Of a DNA stretch of 64,000 nt, positions 34,845 through 44,007 are shown in pieces. Numbering within the stretch: position 1 is the stretch's first letter; each line of letters begins with the position of its first letter. The notes beneath the pieces are model-generated. The model worked only from the letters and a program-made list of their open reading frames with translations, was not told the DNA's origin and made no database searches. A program made the position numbers and the translations under genes. Source of the stretch: Akkermansiaceae bacterium (lineage in GTDB: Bacteria; Verrucomicrobiota; Verrucomicrobiia; Verrucomicrobiales; Akkermansiaceae); NCBI GenBank assembly GCA_017798145.1, contig CP059069.1, positions 1,845,226 through 1,909,225 on the forward strand, written 5' to 3'.

Positions 34845-37163
34845 CTAGCGTTTCTTCGCCTGGCCCATGGCCTGGGTGAACCAGTCGTTTCCGGCGGGTG
34901 CCGCCTGGGGACGGTTGTCGCGGCGCTGCGGGGGGCGGTTCTGGTTTCCTGCGGGAGTCCCCCTGTTCTGGCGGGGCTCGAAATCGGGCTTGGATTTCAT
35001 GGAGAGGGCGATGCGGTTCCGCTGCAGATCCACTTCCATGACGGTGACCTGGACTTTCTGGCCGACCTTTACAACCTCCGAGGGATCGCGGACGAAGTTG
35101 TCGGAAAGGGCGCTGACGTGGACGAGGCCGTCCTGGTGGACTCCCACATCAACGAAGGCTCCGAAGGCGGTGACGTTGGTGACGATGCCGGGGAGTTTCA
35201 TGCCGACGGTGAGATCGGCGGGTTTTTCGACGCCCTCTGCGAAGGTGAAAGCCTCAAAAGCCTTGCGAGGGTCGCGGCCGGGTTTTGAAAGCTCGGCGAG
35301 GATGTCCTGGAGAGTGGGGAGGCCGACTTCTTCGGATACGTATTTCTTGAGATCGATTTTCTTGCGGAGGGACTCCTCGCGCATGAGATCGGCGACCCCG
35401 CAGCCAATGTCCGCAGCCATTTTCTCAACGAGTGCGTAGCGCTCCGGGTGGACGGCGGAGGCATCGAGCGGGTGGGCGGCATCGCGGATGCGGAGGAAAC
35501 CGGCGGCTTGTTCGAAGGCTTTTTCGCCGAGGCGGGGAACCTCTTTCAACTGCGCGCGGGAGGTGAAGCCACCGTTTTCCGTGCGGAAGGCGATGATGTT
35601 TTCCGCGAGGGAATTGCTGAGGCCGGACACGTAAGCGAGCAGGTGCTTCGAGGCGGTATTCAACTCGACGCCGACTCCGTTCACGCAACTTACGACCGTG
35701 TCATCCAGGGAGGTCTTGAGCGCACGCTGATCGACGTCATGCTGGTATTGCCCGACCCCGATGGCCTTGGGATCGATCTTCACAAGCTCGGCGAGCGGAT
35801 CCATGAGACGACGGCCGATGGAGACCGCGCCGCGCACGGTGACATCCTCGTTGGGGAATTCTTCGCGGGCGGCTTCGGAAGCGGAGTAGATCGAGGCTCC
35901 GCTCTCATTGACCATGATCACCTGGATGGAGGCGGGGAGCTTGAGTTTTTTGATGAACGACTCGGTCTCGCGGGAGGCGGTGCCGTTGCCGATCGCGATG
36001 GCCTGGATGTCGTGCTTTTTGATGAGGCCGACGACTTCGGTGGCGGCTTCGTAAAGCTGGCTGTTCGATCCCGCGGTGCAGTAAAGCACGGTGTGGTGGA
36101 GGAGTTTTCCCTGGGCATCGAGCACGACGGTCTTGCAGCCGGTGCGGAAGCCGGGGTCGATGGCGAGGGTGCGCTTGCGGCCGAGGGGCGAGGCGAGCAT
36201 GAGCTCGCGGAGGTTGTCGGCGAAGACCTGGATGGCCGTCTCATCGGCGCGCTTTTTGCCGAGCAGGCGCATTTCCGTTTCCATGGAAGGCATGAGCAGG
36301 CGCTTGCAGCCGTCCTCGGCGGCGAGGCGGACTTGCTCGGCGCAGGCGCCTTTTCCGGTGACCCAATCAGCGGTGGCGATGCGGGCTACTCTTTCTAACG
36401 GAACCTCGACGCGCATGAAAAGGAAGGCCTCCTTTTCGCCACGGCGTATGGCGAGCATGCGGTGGGAGGGGATGCTTTTGAAAGGCTCGGACCACTCGAA
36501 GTAGTCGCGGTATTTCGCGGCATCGGTTTCCTCTTCCTTGCCATACATGATCTTGGAGGAAACGGTTGCCTCCTCCTCGTAGATTTTCCGGACTTGGCCG
36601 CGCAGGTTCGCGTCGTCCGCCACGCGCTCGGCGATGATGTCGCGGGCACCGGCAAGGGCGTCTTCGGCGGTGGGGACTTCCTTTTCCTTATCCTCGCTGA
36701 GGTTGATGTATTTCGCGGCCTCCTCGGTGGGGTCGGCGTTCTGGTTTTCGAAAATGAAATCGGCCAGCGGGGTCAGGCCGCGCTCGACGGCCTTGGTGGC
36801 GCGGGTCTGGCGCTTCGGGCGGAACGGGGCGAAAATATCCTCCAGAGCGGTGAGTGTGAGGGCGGCGAGGATTTTTTTCTTCAGCTCATCGCTGAGGAGC
36901 TTCCTCTCATCGAGGGATTTCAGGATGGTGGCGCGGCGGGAATCGAGCTCCGCGAGCTGGAGCATGCGGTCGCGGATCGCCTGGATCTGCACCTCGTCGA
37001 GCATGCCGGTGGCCTCTTTCCGGTAACGGGAGATGAAGGGGATGGTCGCGCCCTCGGCGAGGAGCTTGGCGGTGGCGGCGACCGAGGAAAGGCTGATTCC
37101 GGTCTCGCGTGCGATGAGTTCGAGATGGGCTTGGGAGGAGGATTCGGGGGTGGATTCGGACAT
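34845..37163 (-). CDS. tex: Tex-like RNA-binding transcription accessory protein
   Basis: 772 residues, the expected length. In order: N-terminal helical part (ISRYRKEATGMLDEVQIQAI), a YqgF/RNase H-like domain (LAIDPGFRTGCKTVVLDAQG), helix-hairpin-helix segments and a C-terminal S1 RNA-binding domain (GIVTNVTAFGAFVDVGVHQD). A Gln/Arg/Asn-rich tail follows. It binds nucleic acids and affects transcription elongation in other bacteria. A monocistronic gene upstream of the R-M relics. Confidence 0.95.
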   Translation of the reverse strand: MSESTPESSSQAHLELIARETGISLSSVAATAKLLAEGATIPFISRYRKEATGMLDEVQIQAIRDRMLQLAELDSRRATILKSLDERKLLSDELKKKILAALTLTALEDIFAPFRPKRQTRATKAVERGLTPLADFIFENQNADPTEEAAKYINLSEDKEKEVPTAEDALAGARDIIAERVADDANLRGQVRKIYEEEATVSSKIMYGKEEETDAAKYRDYFEWSEPFKSIPSHRMLAIRRGEKEAFLFMRVEVPLERVARIATADWVTGKGACAEQVRLAAEDGCKRLLMPSMETEMRLLGKKRADETAIQVFADNLRELMLASPLGRKRTLAIDPGFRTGCKTVVLDAQGKLLHHTVLYCTAGSNSQLYEAATEVVGLIKKHDIQAIAIGNGTASRETESFIKKLKLPASIQVIMVNESGASIYSASEAAREEFPNEDVTVRGAVSIGRRLMDPLAELVKIDPKAIGVGQYQHDVDQRALKTSLDDTVVSCVNGVGVELNTASKHLLAYVSGLSNSLAENIIAFRTENGGFTSRAQLKEVPRLGEKAFEQAAGFLRIRDAAHPLDASAVHPERYALVEKMAADIGCGVADLMREESLRKKIDLKKYVSEEVGLPTLQDILAELSKPGRDPRKAFEAFTFAEGVEKPADLTVGMKLPGIVTNVTAFGAFVDVGVHQDGLVHVSALSDNFVRDPSEVVKVGQKVQVTVMEVDLQRNRIALSMKSKPDFEPRQNRGTPAGNQNRPPQRRDNRPQAAPAGNDWFTQAMGQAKKR

Positions 37164-37238
37164 GGGTGTTGGGGCGGGGAAACTAGCTGCGGATCACGCA
37201 GCGAGGCAAGCGGCATGAGATGCTGGACTGCAATCCGA

Positions 37239-38129
37239 TCAACCCAGCCATTTCCTGACCGTAACCAGGTCGTTTTTCATCGCCGCAACGGTATCTTTCA
37301 CCACGTCCCCGCCTTTGACATATTCGATGTGGATGGAAACAGGGATTTCGGGCGGGAGCAGCTTCGTGACGAACTTGCCGGCCAGCGGATTCACCATCCC
37401 CTCGCCCAGCGGGCATGCCTGCTGTTGCTTCCCAGCGATCCGGTAATCCTTGAAATACACCGCACCGATGTGTGGCAAAGCCCGACGGAAGTTCATTTCC
37501 CAAGCGTTCGCCCCCTCCACCGTCGCATGCGCGAAATCGAAGGCCATGCCGAGGTCTTTCACATCGATCCCCTCCAACATCCCGACCATGTCCCAGATCG
37601 GGCCGCCGACGTAGTTGTTGCCTCGGTGGTTCTGGTAAAGCCCCTGGATGCCGATCTCCTTGTTCAGCGCGGCGAGATCGGTGAGCTGGGCCTTGAAATT
37701 CGCCACCTGCGGTTTGATCGGCTTGGAAAGGTCATACTTCAGGTGCTCGAGCCGGTAGCGCCTGATCCCCGATTTCGCGGCGGCGCGGAGCTGATTTTCG
37801 GCAAGGCCTGCCTTGTCCACCTGATTGATGCTGGAAGCCATGATCGTGACCTCGAGATCCTTCTTGGCCAATGCGGCGACGAGGGCCGGGAGCTTGCCCT
37901 CCATTTCCTCGGGCTCGATATGGCCGCCCTTGCGCAAGGGTGCCTCAAGCCCGGCAATCCCCAGCGGGGCGATGGTTTCCGCGAGTTCGTCGAAGCTGAG
38001 CTTCTCCAGATACTTCGTGAAAACCGCGATATCGCGCCCCGGTTTTTCCTCCGCAGCCGAGGCTTTCCCTCCCGCCAGCACCCCCAATCCAACCAGCGAA
38101 GCCTTTCCGACAAAAGATCTGCGATCCAT
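37239..38129 (-). CDS. Exported sugar-phosphate isomerase/epimerase-like TIM-barrel protein
   Basis: 296 residues with a Tat-type leader (MDRRSFVGKASLVGLGVLAG, Ala-rich cleavage near residue 27). The mature part resembles the xylose-isomerase-like TIM barrel: GIQGLYQNHRGNNYVG, DLGMAFDFAHATVEG and VYFKDYRIAG supply His/Asp/Glu metal-site candidates. Such proteins are very common secreted enzymes of unknown substrate in this phylum. About 206 bases separate it from rnc; I see no gene there. Confidence 0.8.
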   Translation of the reverse strand: MDRRSFVGKASLVGLGVLAGGKASAAEEKPGRDIAVFTKYLEKLSFDELAETIAPLGIAGLEAPLRKGGHIEPEEMEGKLPALVAALAKKDLEVTIMASSINQVDKAGLAENQLRAAAKSGIRRYRLEHLKYDLSKPIKPQVANFKAQLTDLAALNKEIGIQGLYQNHRGNNYVGGPIWDMVGMLEGIDVKDLGMAFDFAHATVEGANAWEMNFRRALPHIGAVYFKDYRIAGKQQQACPLGEGMVNPLAGKFVTKLLPPEIPVSIHIEYVKGGDVVKDTVAAMKNDLVTVRKWLG

Positions 38130-38335
38130 GGATCCAGCCTATGGCACAGCTTCCGCATGTCAAAGCATCCCGAAAACACATCCGGGACAAAAAAGTGCCG
38201 CCAGGGAACCGCGGCAAATGTGGACAAACTACCGTTGCTCCGATCAAGGCCTGGCGGGGTTCGCTTGCCATACCTCCACGGCCCCTGACAGCGGGGGAAA
38301 GGAAAACCAACGCGGCACCGCCCGCAACAACAAAC

Positions 38336-39022
38336 TCAGTTTTCCCAGCTGCGCACCCGCAGCGCCTCGGCGGCGGCGCGGGCTTCCGCCTCTTTCTTGC
38401 TCTTGCCCTTGCCGGTGGCGAGCAGCTTGTCCTGCCATGTGACCTCCGCCTGGAACACGCGGCGGTGGTCCGGCCCGCTTTCGCCGACGATCTGATAGAC
38501 GGGGGCGACCGGATGGATGGCCTGCAGGCATTCCTGGAGCTCGCCCTTGGGGTTGCGCTCGTCGGGGCTTTCCACCATGCCGTCGATCTCAGACTCGAAG
38601 AGCCGCAGGATCAGATCCCTGGCCGCGACCAGGCCGGAATCGAGATAGACCGCGCCGATGAGCGATTCGAAGGCGTCCGCGAGGGTGGAGAGCCTGCGAC
38701 GCCCACCCGTGGCCTCCTCGCCCTTGCCCAACAGGACATAATCGCCCAGGTGTATCATCATGGCGAAGCGGGCCAGCGCACGGCGCGAAACGACGCGGGA
38801 GCGGAGCTTGGTGAGATGTCCCTCGGTGGCGTCCGGAAAGAGCTTGAAGAGCGCCTCGGTCACGGCGAGCTGGAGGACGGCATCGCCGAGGAATTCCATC
38901 CGCTGGTTGTCGAAGTGCGGGCGCTGTGTCTCGTAGGCAAGGCTCGGATGGGTCAGCGCCTCGGCGAGCAGCAGCGAGTTGCGAAACTTGTATTGGATCC
39001 GGCTTTCGAGCGGTTGCATCAA
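38336..39022 (-). CDS. rnc: Ribonuclease III
   Basis: 228 residues: the endonuclease domain signature is NQRMEFLGDAVLQLAVTEAL and the second acidic site is in ADAFESLIGAVYLDSG. The dsRNA-binding domain is at the C-terminus (NPKGELQECLQAIHPVAPVY to GKSKKEAEARAAAEALRV). It processes rRNA and double-stranded RNA. The tRNA-His lies 61 bases upstream on the same strand. Confidence 0.95.
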   Translation of the reverse strand: MMQPLESRIQYKFRNSLLLAEALTHPSLAYETQRPHFDNQRMEFLGDAVLQLAVTEALFKLFPDATEGHLTKLRSRVVSRRALARFAMMIHLGDYVLLGKGEEATGGRRRLSTLADAFESLIGAVYLDSGLVAARDLILRLFESEIDGMVESPDERNPKGELQECLQAIHPVAPVYQIVGESGPDHRRVFQAEVTWQDKLLATGKGKSKKEAEARAAAEALRVRSWEN

Positions 39023-39083
39023 CAGGTTCTGTTTTCACCGCTTTCCGCGGGACCGGGCACCGTGCCGGACGCGGGGAAAAAGG

Positions 39084-39160
39084 TGGGGTGATCGACGGGA
39101 CTCGAACCCGCGACAACCGGAATCACAATCCGGGGCTCTACCAACTGAGCTACGACCACC
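39084..39160 (-). tRNA. tRNA-His (GTG anticodon)
   Basis: The minus strand folds as a cloverleaf with the acceptor 7 bp (GTGGTCG with CGATCAC), a D arm from GCTC, an anticodon arm CCGGA-TTGTGAT-TCCGG with anticodon GTG at 39124-39126, and a T arm with TTCGAGT. An extra encoded 5' G (39160, the -1 base) faces C73, the tRNA-His identity pair. The 3' CCA is encoded (39084-39086). Confidence 0.95.
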
Positions 39161-39233
39161 ATTCAGGCGGGCGGGAGGCTTATCCCAGCCCTGCGGCATT
39201 GGAAAGGGAAAAATCGCCTGCTCGGCGGAAACT

Positions 39234-39566
39234 TCATCGGACGACCCTACCGCCCAGAGAGAGGATGCGTGAGTTCGCCTTGGCGGCCTCCGCGTTGGGG
39301 ATGTCGCCAAGGCGGACATAGATCTGGGAAAGGGCGGTCCAGGCGAGGAGATCGTTGGGCTGGAGGGAGGTGGCCTGGAGGGATGCACCGAGAGCCTCCT
39401 TGAGCTTTTCGGTTTTGAGCAAGGCCATGGAGAGGGCGTGCCAGGAATCGAAATGGGTGGGATCGATCCCCACACATTTGCGGTAGAGCGCCGCGGCCTC
39501 CTCCAGCTCGCCGAGCGCCAGGTGACCGCTGGCGTCGTCGAAGGCTTGCTGGAGTTCGTCGGTCAC
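39234..39566 (-). CDS. Small tetratricopeptide-repeat protein
   Basis: 110 residues from GTG 39566, consisting of about three TPR helix pairs (ASGHLALGELEEAAALYRKC, TALSQIYVRLGDIPNAEAAK). I prefer this GTG because it lies 29 bases after the upstream stop; the frame is open to ATG 39650, which overlaps the PpiD-like gene. TPRs mediate protein contacts; the partner is unknown, possibly the adjacent chaperone-like protein. Confidence 0.65.
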   Translation of the reverse strand: MTDELQQAFDDASGHLALGELEEAAALYRKCVGIDPTHFDSWHALSMALLKTEKLKEALGASLQATSLQPNDLLAWTALSQIYVRLGDIPNAEAAKANSRILSLGGRVVR

Positions 39567-39595
39567 GATACGGGGTTTCGGACGCCCATGCGCCC

Positions 39596-41239
39596 CTATT
39601 GGCGGTATAGGGCCTGGACTTCGGCGGCCTCGCTGCGGGCGTTGAGCCATGAGGTGAAGGCGGAGATCCTGTTGGACTCGGCGGCCTGGCCGACCTGTGC
39701 CTCCACGGTGGTTGCGTCGGTCTCGCTTTTGATGACATCGCGGCTTTCCACGAGGACGAGGAAGGCGCGGTCAGCCTCGATGACAGGCTCCGCGAGACTG
39801 CCGGGATCGGTGTAGGCAGCGTCCGAGAAGAGGGTGGCAGGCACCTTGGTGGTGTCGCCCTGGTAGCCGGAGGTGACGTCCGGGAGGCTGACGACCTCGT
39901 TGGTGATCCCGGCAGCGGTGGCCGCCTCCGCGAAGGTCTTGCCCTCGGCGAGCGATGCCTTGATTTTTTCCGCAGCCTCATCGGCGGCCTGCTTGAGGGC
40001 GGCGGCGGCTTTCTCTGCGATCAGGCGGGCGCGGGCATCTGCCCGGGCTTCCGCGTAGGTCTGGACGCGCGATGGCTCGGTCTCTTCAAGCCGGGCAATG
40101 ATCCAATCGCTCTCGCCGATCGCGATGGCGGGCGAAATTTTCGAGAAAGGGTCCGAAGTTTCCTTCATGCGGAAAAGCTCGTCCGCCACGGTGCCGGGGG
40201 TGCTGTTGGAGCGGAGCTTGGCGCGGAGATCCTCGGGGGCTTCGGCGGCCGCGAAAAGTTCCGAGGTTTTCAGCTCGAAGCCGCGCTCCCTGGCGAGATC
40301 CGCGAAGCTGAGGTCTTTGCCGGACTCGAGGTCGTAGAGGAAATCATCGACCTTCGCATCGGTTTCGAGCTGTATCTTGCGGCGGCTCTCGGCGATGCCT
40401 GCGCTGCGCTCCGCCACCTTTTTGTCATACTCCGCCTTGGCCTCCGCCGTGGCATCGACGGGCGGGGCGGGAATTTCCGCCGGCTCATCGGGGAATGCGG
40501 GCTTGGCCACCAGGTAGGTGAACCTGCGTTTTTCCGGGGTGCGGAAGGCGTCCTTCACGGTTTCCCAATATCCCTTGATCTCCTCCTCGGTGGGATCGAT
40601 TTTCTCCTCGATGGGATCCATATCGATGCGGGCGAGGCTGAGCCGGATGCGTTGGGAGTCGAGGGCATTGCGCTTCGCGACGAGGCCGCTGTCGGTCGTG
40701 AGGCCGGAGCCGATGATCTCCATGAGCTTGCGCTGGCCGATGACATCGGACGCGAGATCCCGGATGTCGGGCTCCGAGAGGCCGAGGCGGCCTATGCCCT
40801 TCTCGATGAAATTGCGGTATTGCTCCGGAGAGAAAGCGCCGTCCGGGCCGGTGAATGCACGGAGCTGGCGGATGAAGCTGTCAATCTCCTCATCCCCCGG
40901 ATAGATGCCGAACTCCTGTTTTGCGGAGCGCAGCAGGATGCGGTTCGAGAAGAAATTTTCCTGGGCCTGTTCCTGCGTCTGTGCGTCCCCGGCGAGGGAG
41001 ATGAGGAAGCCATAGAATTGAAAATCACCGGACTGCATCAGCGCCTGGGTGAGTTCGTAGCCGGAGGCCCCGAGTTTTGTGAACTCCTTGTCCGAGTAGG
41101 TGCGCCCCGCGATCTTCATGTAGGGGGCGCCGCCCTGCGATGCGCGCATGGTGCTGGTGTCCATGAACAGGAAGCCGATGAGGACGAGGACGAAGAGGAC
41201 GATGATGAGTCCGGTGTATTTGCGAAGGTTTTCGATCAT
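39596..41239 (-). CDS. PpiD/SurA-N-like membrane-anchored chaperone
   Basis: 547 residues from ATG 41239, with an N-terminal anchor helix (YTGLIIVLFVLVLIGFLF) as in PpiD. The SurA_N-like segment follows (ENFFSNRILLRSAKQEFGIY, then FSPEQYRNFIEKGIGRLGLS). The central part is a Glu/Ala-rich insertion with no clear parvulin active-site sequence, so isomerase activity is doubtful. It is likely a periplasmic folding factor at the inner membrane. Homology to other PVC 'SurA N-terminal domain' proteins is inferred. Confidence 0.75.
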   Translation of the reverse strand: MIENLRKYTGLIIVLFVLVLIGFLFMDTSTMRASQGGAPYMKIAGRTYSDKEFTKLGASGYELTQALMQSGDFQFYGFLISLAGDAQTQEQAQENFFSNRILLRSAKQEFGIYPGDEEIDSFIRQLRAFTGPDGAFSPEQYRNFIEKGIGRLGLSEPDIRDLASDVIGQRKLMEIIGSGLTTDSGLVAKRNALDSQRIRLSLARIDMDPIEEKIDPTEEEIKGYWETVKDAFRTPEKRRFTYLVAKPAFPDEPAEIPAPPVDATAEAKAEYDKKVAERSAGIAESRRKIQLETDAKVDDFLYDLESGKDLSFADLARERGFELKTSELFAAAEAPEDLRAKLRSNSTPGTVADELFRMKETSDPFSKISPAIAIGESDWIIARLEETEPSRVQTYAEARADARARLIAEKAAAALKQAADEAAEKIKASLAEGKTFAEAATAAGITNEVVSLPDVTSGYQGDTTKVPATLFSDAAYTDPGSLAEPVIEADRAFLVLVESRDVIKSETDATTVEAQVGQAAESNRISAFTSWLNARSEAAEVQALYRQ

Positions 41240-41354
41240 GGCTGGATGGCTGGGGGCGGGATTAAAGGGAGGGAAAGCGCGGGACGCAAGACAGTAAGCG
41301 GGGGAAGACGAGTGAACAGCCGTGGGACAAGAGGAGGCAGGGATGGGTAGCGAA

Positions 41355-42035
41355 TCATTCTTCCCCACCCCCCTCCCCCGGCCTCCCCCTCGCCCGCTCC
41401 TCTTTGATCCCCTCCCAGATCAGATGCGGGCCGGGTGGGCTGTGTCCGGGGTCGTGCTTTTTCCCAAGGCGGGTAAGCGTATCGGCTATGGGCGAGGCTT
41501 CCTGATCTGCGGTGAGATTGAGGATGATGAGCGCCTCTCCCTCGCCATCGAGGATGACAGTGCCCTTCCCGTCATCGCGGACATCGGACTCGAAGGGGAT
41601 GATCCATGCATGGGCTTGGATTTTTTCACCCGATAGCAGGATTTCCCGGCGGTTCCGGATCCTGGCGGGATGATCGGATCTGAAACGGGCGCGGAAGCAA
41701 ACGGCACCCGGCTTGTCCGCAATGATGTGGATCAGGATGCAGTCCGCCGCAGCGCTTGCCAGGATGGTGCGGGTGAGGGTGGTTTTCCCAAGGCGGTGGG
41801 TGGAGGTGATGATGCCGTTTTCAGCGGTGGAAGACCCGAAGCCCGCCACCTTCTCCGTTCCCGTTTCCCAGCCGATCTCAAAAACAAGCTCCTCATCGGA
41901 GCCTTTGGCCTTTGTTGCCAGGGTGGTTGCCTCCGCCGTCTGCACCACCCGGCAAGACAGCCGCGGGGTGGAAATCGCCTGCGCCGGCGCAATGGCCGTA
42001 GCGAGCAGGAGTATCGTTGTTAGGCGCGGGATCAC
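41355..42035 (-). CDS. Secreted protein of unknown function
   Basis: 226 residues with a signal peptide (IPRLTTILLLATAIAPAQA). The mature part is beta-rich (LVFEIGWETGTEKVAGFGSS, GKTTLTRTILASAAADCILI) and faintly resembles the N-terminal domain of GH95-like glycosidases, a weak suggestion. The tail is low-complexity Gly/Arg/Glu. It lies upstream of a divergent transporter-hotdog gene. Confidence 0.55.
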   Translation of the reverse strand: MIPRLTTILLLATAIAPAQAISTPRLSCRVVQTAEATTLATKAKGSDEELVFEIGWETGTEKVAGFGSSTAENGIITSTHRLGKTTLTRTILASAAADCILIHIIADKPGAVCFRARFRSDHPARIRNRREILLSGEKIQAHAWIIPFESDVRDDGKGTVILDGEGEALIILNLTADQEASPIADTLTRLGKKHDPGHSPPGPHLIWEGIKEERARGRPGEGGGEE

Positions 42036-42112
42036 TCGTGGAATGTGGGGTATGTCCCATGGGCGATCAAGCAGTGCTTGCGGTGCCGCGCAATCGTGGG
42101 AATGCTGGGGGC

Positions 42113-43996
42113 ATGAATTTGCGCTGGTTGAACGCTTTGTTGTGGGGGAACACCGTCGCGCTTGCGTGGATGTGGGGGCTGGGGCTGTTTTTCAGCGTCC
42201 AGATCTCATTCATGTTCGGCATGCAGGGGCTGCTCATGTTCGCCATCCCCAACGCCATCGGCCTCATGCTTTTCGGCACGCTCACCCAGATCGTGGCAAA
42301 GCGCCATCCCGGCGGGCACGAATCGCTGGCGCTGTTTTTCGACAAGTTCGCCAAACCTTTCCGCCTCATTTTCTACATCTACCAGATCGTCGCGCTCTCG
42401 CTGACGGTCTTCGCGCTGGTGAAATATCTCGTCGTCCCACTGCTCGGGACGATCGACAGCCTCTCCGGGAGCGCTGTCCTCGCGCTTTCGGTGACGATGT
42501 CCGTCTTCGTCCTGCTGGCGGTGGGCTGCCTGTTCGGCGAGGAGTTCGGCATCCGCAAAATCAAGGCCGGGCACGCGCTGCTCGGCGCACTGCTGGTCAT
42601 CTGCATTGCGACGGTGCTGGTTTCGCTTGGCGGCTCTTCCCCGGGGACCGGCAGCCAAGGGCTTGGTGCAGATCACGGATATACATCGAGCCGGTTCTGG
42701 GGACTCGTCATACCGCTTATCGTCGGGCTGCTGGTCGGCCCGTGGATGGATTTGCAGCACTGGCAGCGCGCGATCCAGATCCACCGCGAGGAAACCTCAA
42801 TCCGCCTGAGCTACATTTTCGGCGGGATCATCTTTTTCCTGCTGCTGCTTTTCCACGGTTACCTGGCCATGTGGGTGATGGGCAACGCGACAGAAATCAC
42901 CCTCAACACCTCGAAACTCGATGATCTCGTCTATGGCCACAGCATCGTCGTGCAGTATTTTTCCGATGGATTTTCCGGAAACTCCCTGATCCCCGCGGCC
43001 TACTTCGGTTTCCTTGTCATCTGTGTCCTGACCACGCTCGACAGCGGTTATGTCGCTCTCAGGTGGTTCCTTGGGAAAAACGTCGAGAAGAGCGAGAACA
43101 TGCTCATTTCGATCATCCCCAAGCAGATCATCTCCTCTCCCATCCCGACCTTCTTCATCGTCGCCGTGATCACCTTGGGGGGCTATTTCGCGAAGTTCGA
43201 GCTGGAGTATTTCATGGTCTTCTACGCCTCGTTCTTCGTCGGCTACGCCGCGCTAGCCATCGCCCGCTGCTTCGTCCCGAACTCACAGCAGCCTCTCCCG
43301 CAGATCCGCATGTTCTCGATGGCATGCCTATGCCTGGTGATCTTCGCCTTCGGCTACATGGTCGACCAGAACGTGCTGATGTACGTCGGTTCCCTGCTTC
43401 CGCTGGCTTATGTGGTATGGCTCGTCACCACCACCGACCTGCTGCGCCTTGTCACGGAAAAGGCCGACCAGGTGATGCACGCCGCCGCAGAGATCCCCGC
43501 GATCAAGGCGATTGCCAAAACCACGCAGCCCGCGCCCAGCGAGGTGGCCGCCCCCGTTTCCGGAGGCACCCACGACCTCATGGGCCACTTCGAGGGGAAA
43601 TGGTTCGTCTATTCCATGGTCGCCACCTACGCGGACACGAACTCCGTTGGCAATGTCTATTTCGGGATGTATCCGATGTATGTCGGGAAAACCCGCGAGC
43701 TGTTCTTCAACGCCGCGATGCCGGACTTCGACCTGAAGACGACGAAGTTCTACATCCTCACCCGCTCCTTCGAGCACAAGTTCGTCCGCGAGACCCGCGA
43801 GTTCGATACGATCACGGTCAAGATCAAGGTGAAGGATGCGAACCGGAAATTCTGCACCCTGGAGCACCAGATATTCGGATCCGAAGGCCAACTGTTAGGA
43901 AAAGGCCAGCAGAGCCTGCTGTTCGTTTCCGCGAAGGACTACGGCCTGCTCGACATCCCGCCGGAAGTCTATTCCGCCTTCGTGAAATATCTCTGA
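42113..43996 (+). CDS. Membrane transporter fused to a C-terminal hotdog thioesterase
   Basis: 627 residues from ATG 42113 (behind GCTGGGGGC). Residues ~1-440 hold about a dozen hydrophobic helices with Trp/Phe-rich starts (GLGLFFSVQISFMFGMQGLL) and WMDLQHWQRAIQIHREE; I read this as a solute-transporter-like domain but cannot name the family. Residues ~493-627 form a hotdog domain: FEGKWFVYSMVATYADTNSV, GNVYFGMYPMYVGKTRELFF, and GEGQLLGKGQQSLLF-like ending. The ADTNSVGNVYF stretch closely recalls the enediyne/polyene thioesterases (CalE7/DynE7 type). The domain order in a single chain is one I have not seen. It lies next to and convergent with the cluster of lipid-like enzymes on the minus strand. 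Confidence 0.7.
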   Translation: MNLRWLNALLWGNTVALAWMWGLGLFFSVQISFMFGMQGLLMFAIPNAIGLMLFGTLTQIVAKRHPGGHESLALFFDKFAKPFRLIFYIYQIVALSLTVFALVKYLVVPLLGTIDSLSGSAVLALSVTMSVFVLLAVGCLFGEEFGIRKIKAGHALLGALLVICIATVLVSLGGSSPGTGSQGLGADHGYTSSRFWGLVIPLIVGLLVGPWMDLQHWQRAIQIHREETSIRLSYIFGGIIFFLLLLFHGYLAMWVMGNATEITLNTSKLDDLVYGHSIVVQYFSDGFSGNSLIPAAYFGFLVICVLTTLDSGYVALRWFLGKNVEKSENMLISIIPKQIISSPIPTFFIVAVITLGGYFAKFELEYFMVFYASFFVGYAALAIARCFVPNSQQPLPQIRMFSMACLCLVIFAFGYMVDQNVLMYVGSLLPLAYVVWLVTTTDLLRLVTEKADQVMHAAAEIPAIKAIAKTTQPAPSEVAAPVSGGTHDLMGHFEGKWFVYSMVATYADTNSVGNVYFGMYPMYVGKTRELFFNAAMPDFDLKTTKFYILTRSFEHKFVRETREFDTITVKIKVKDANRKFCTLEHQIFGSEGQLLGKGQQSLLFVSAKDYGLLDIPPEVYSAFVKYL

Positions 43997-44007
43997 GCCC
44001 GCGTGCC

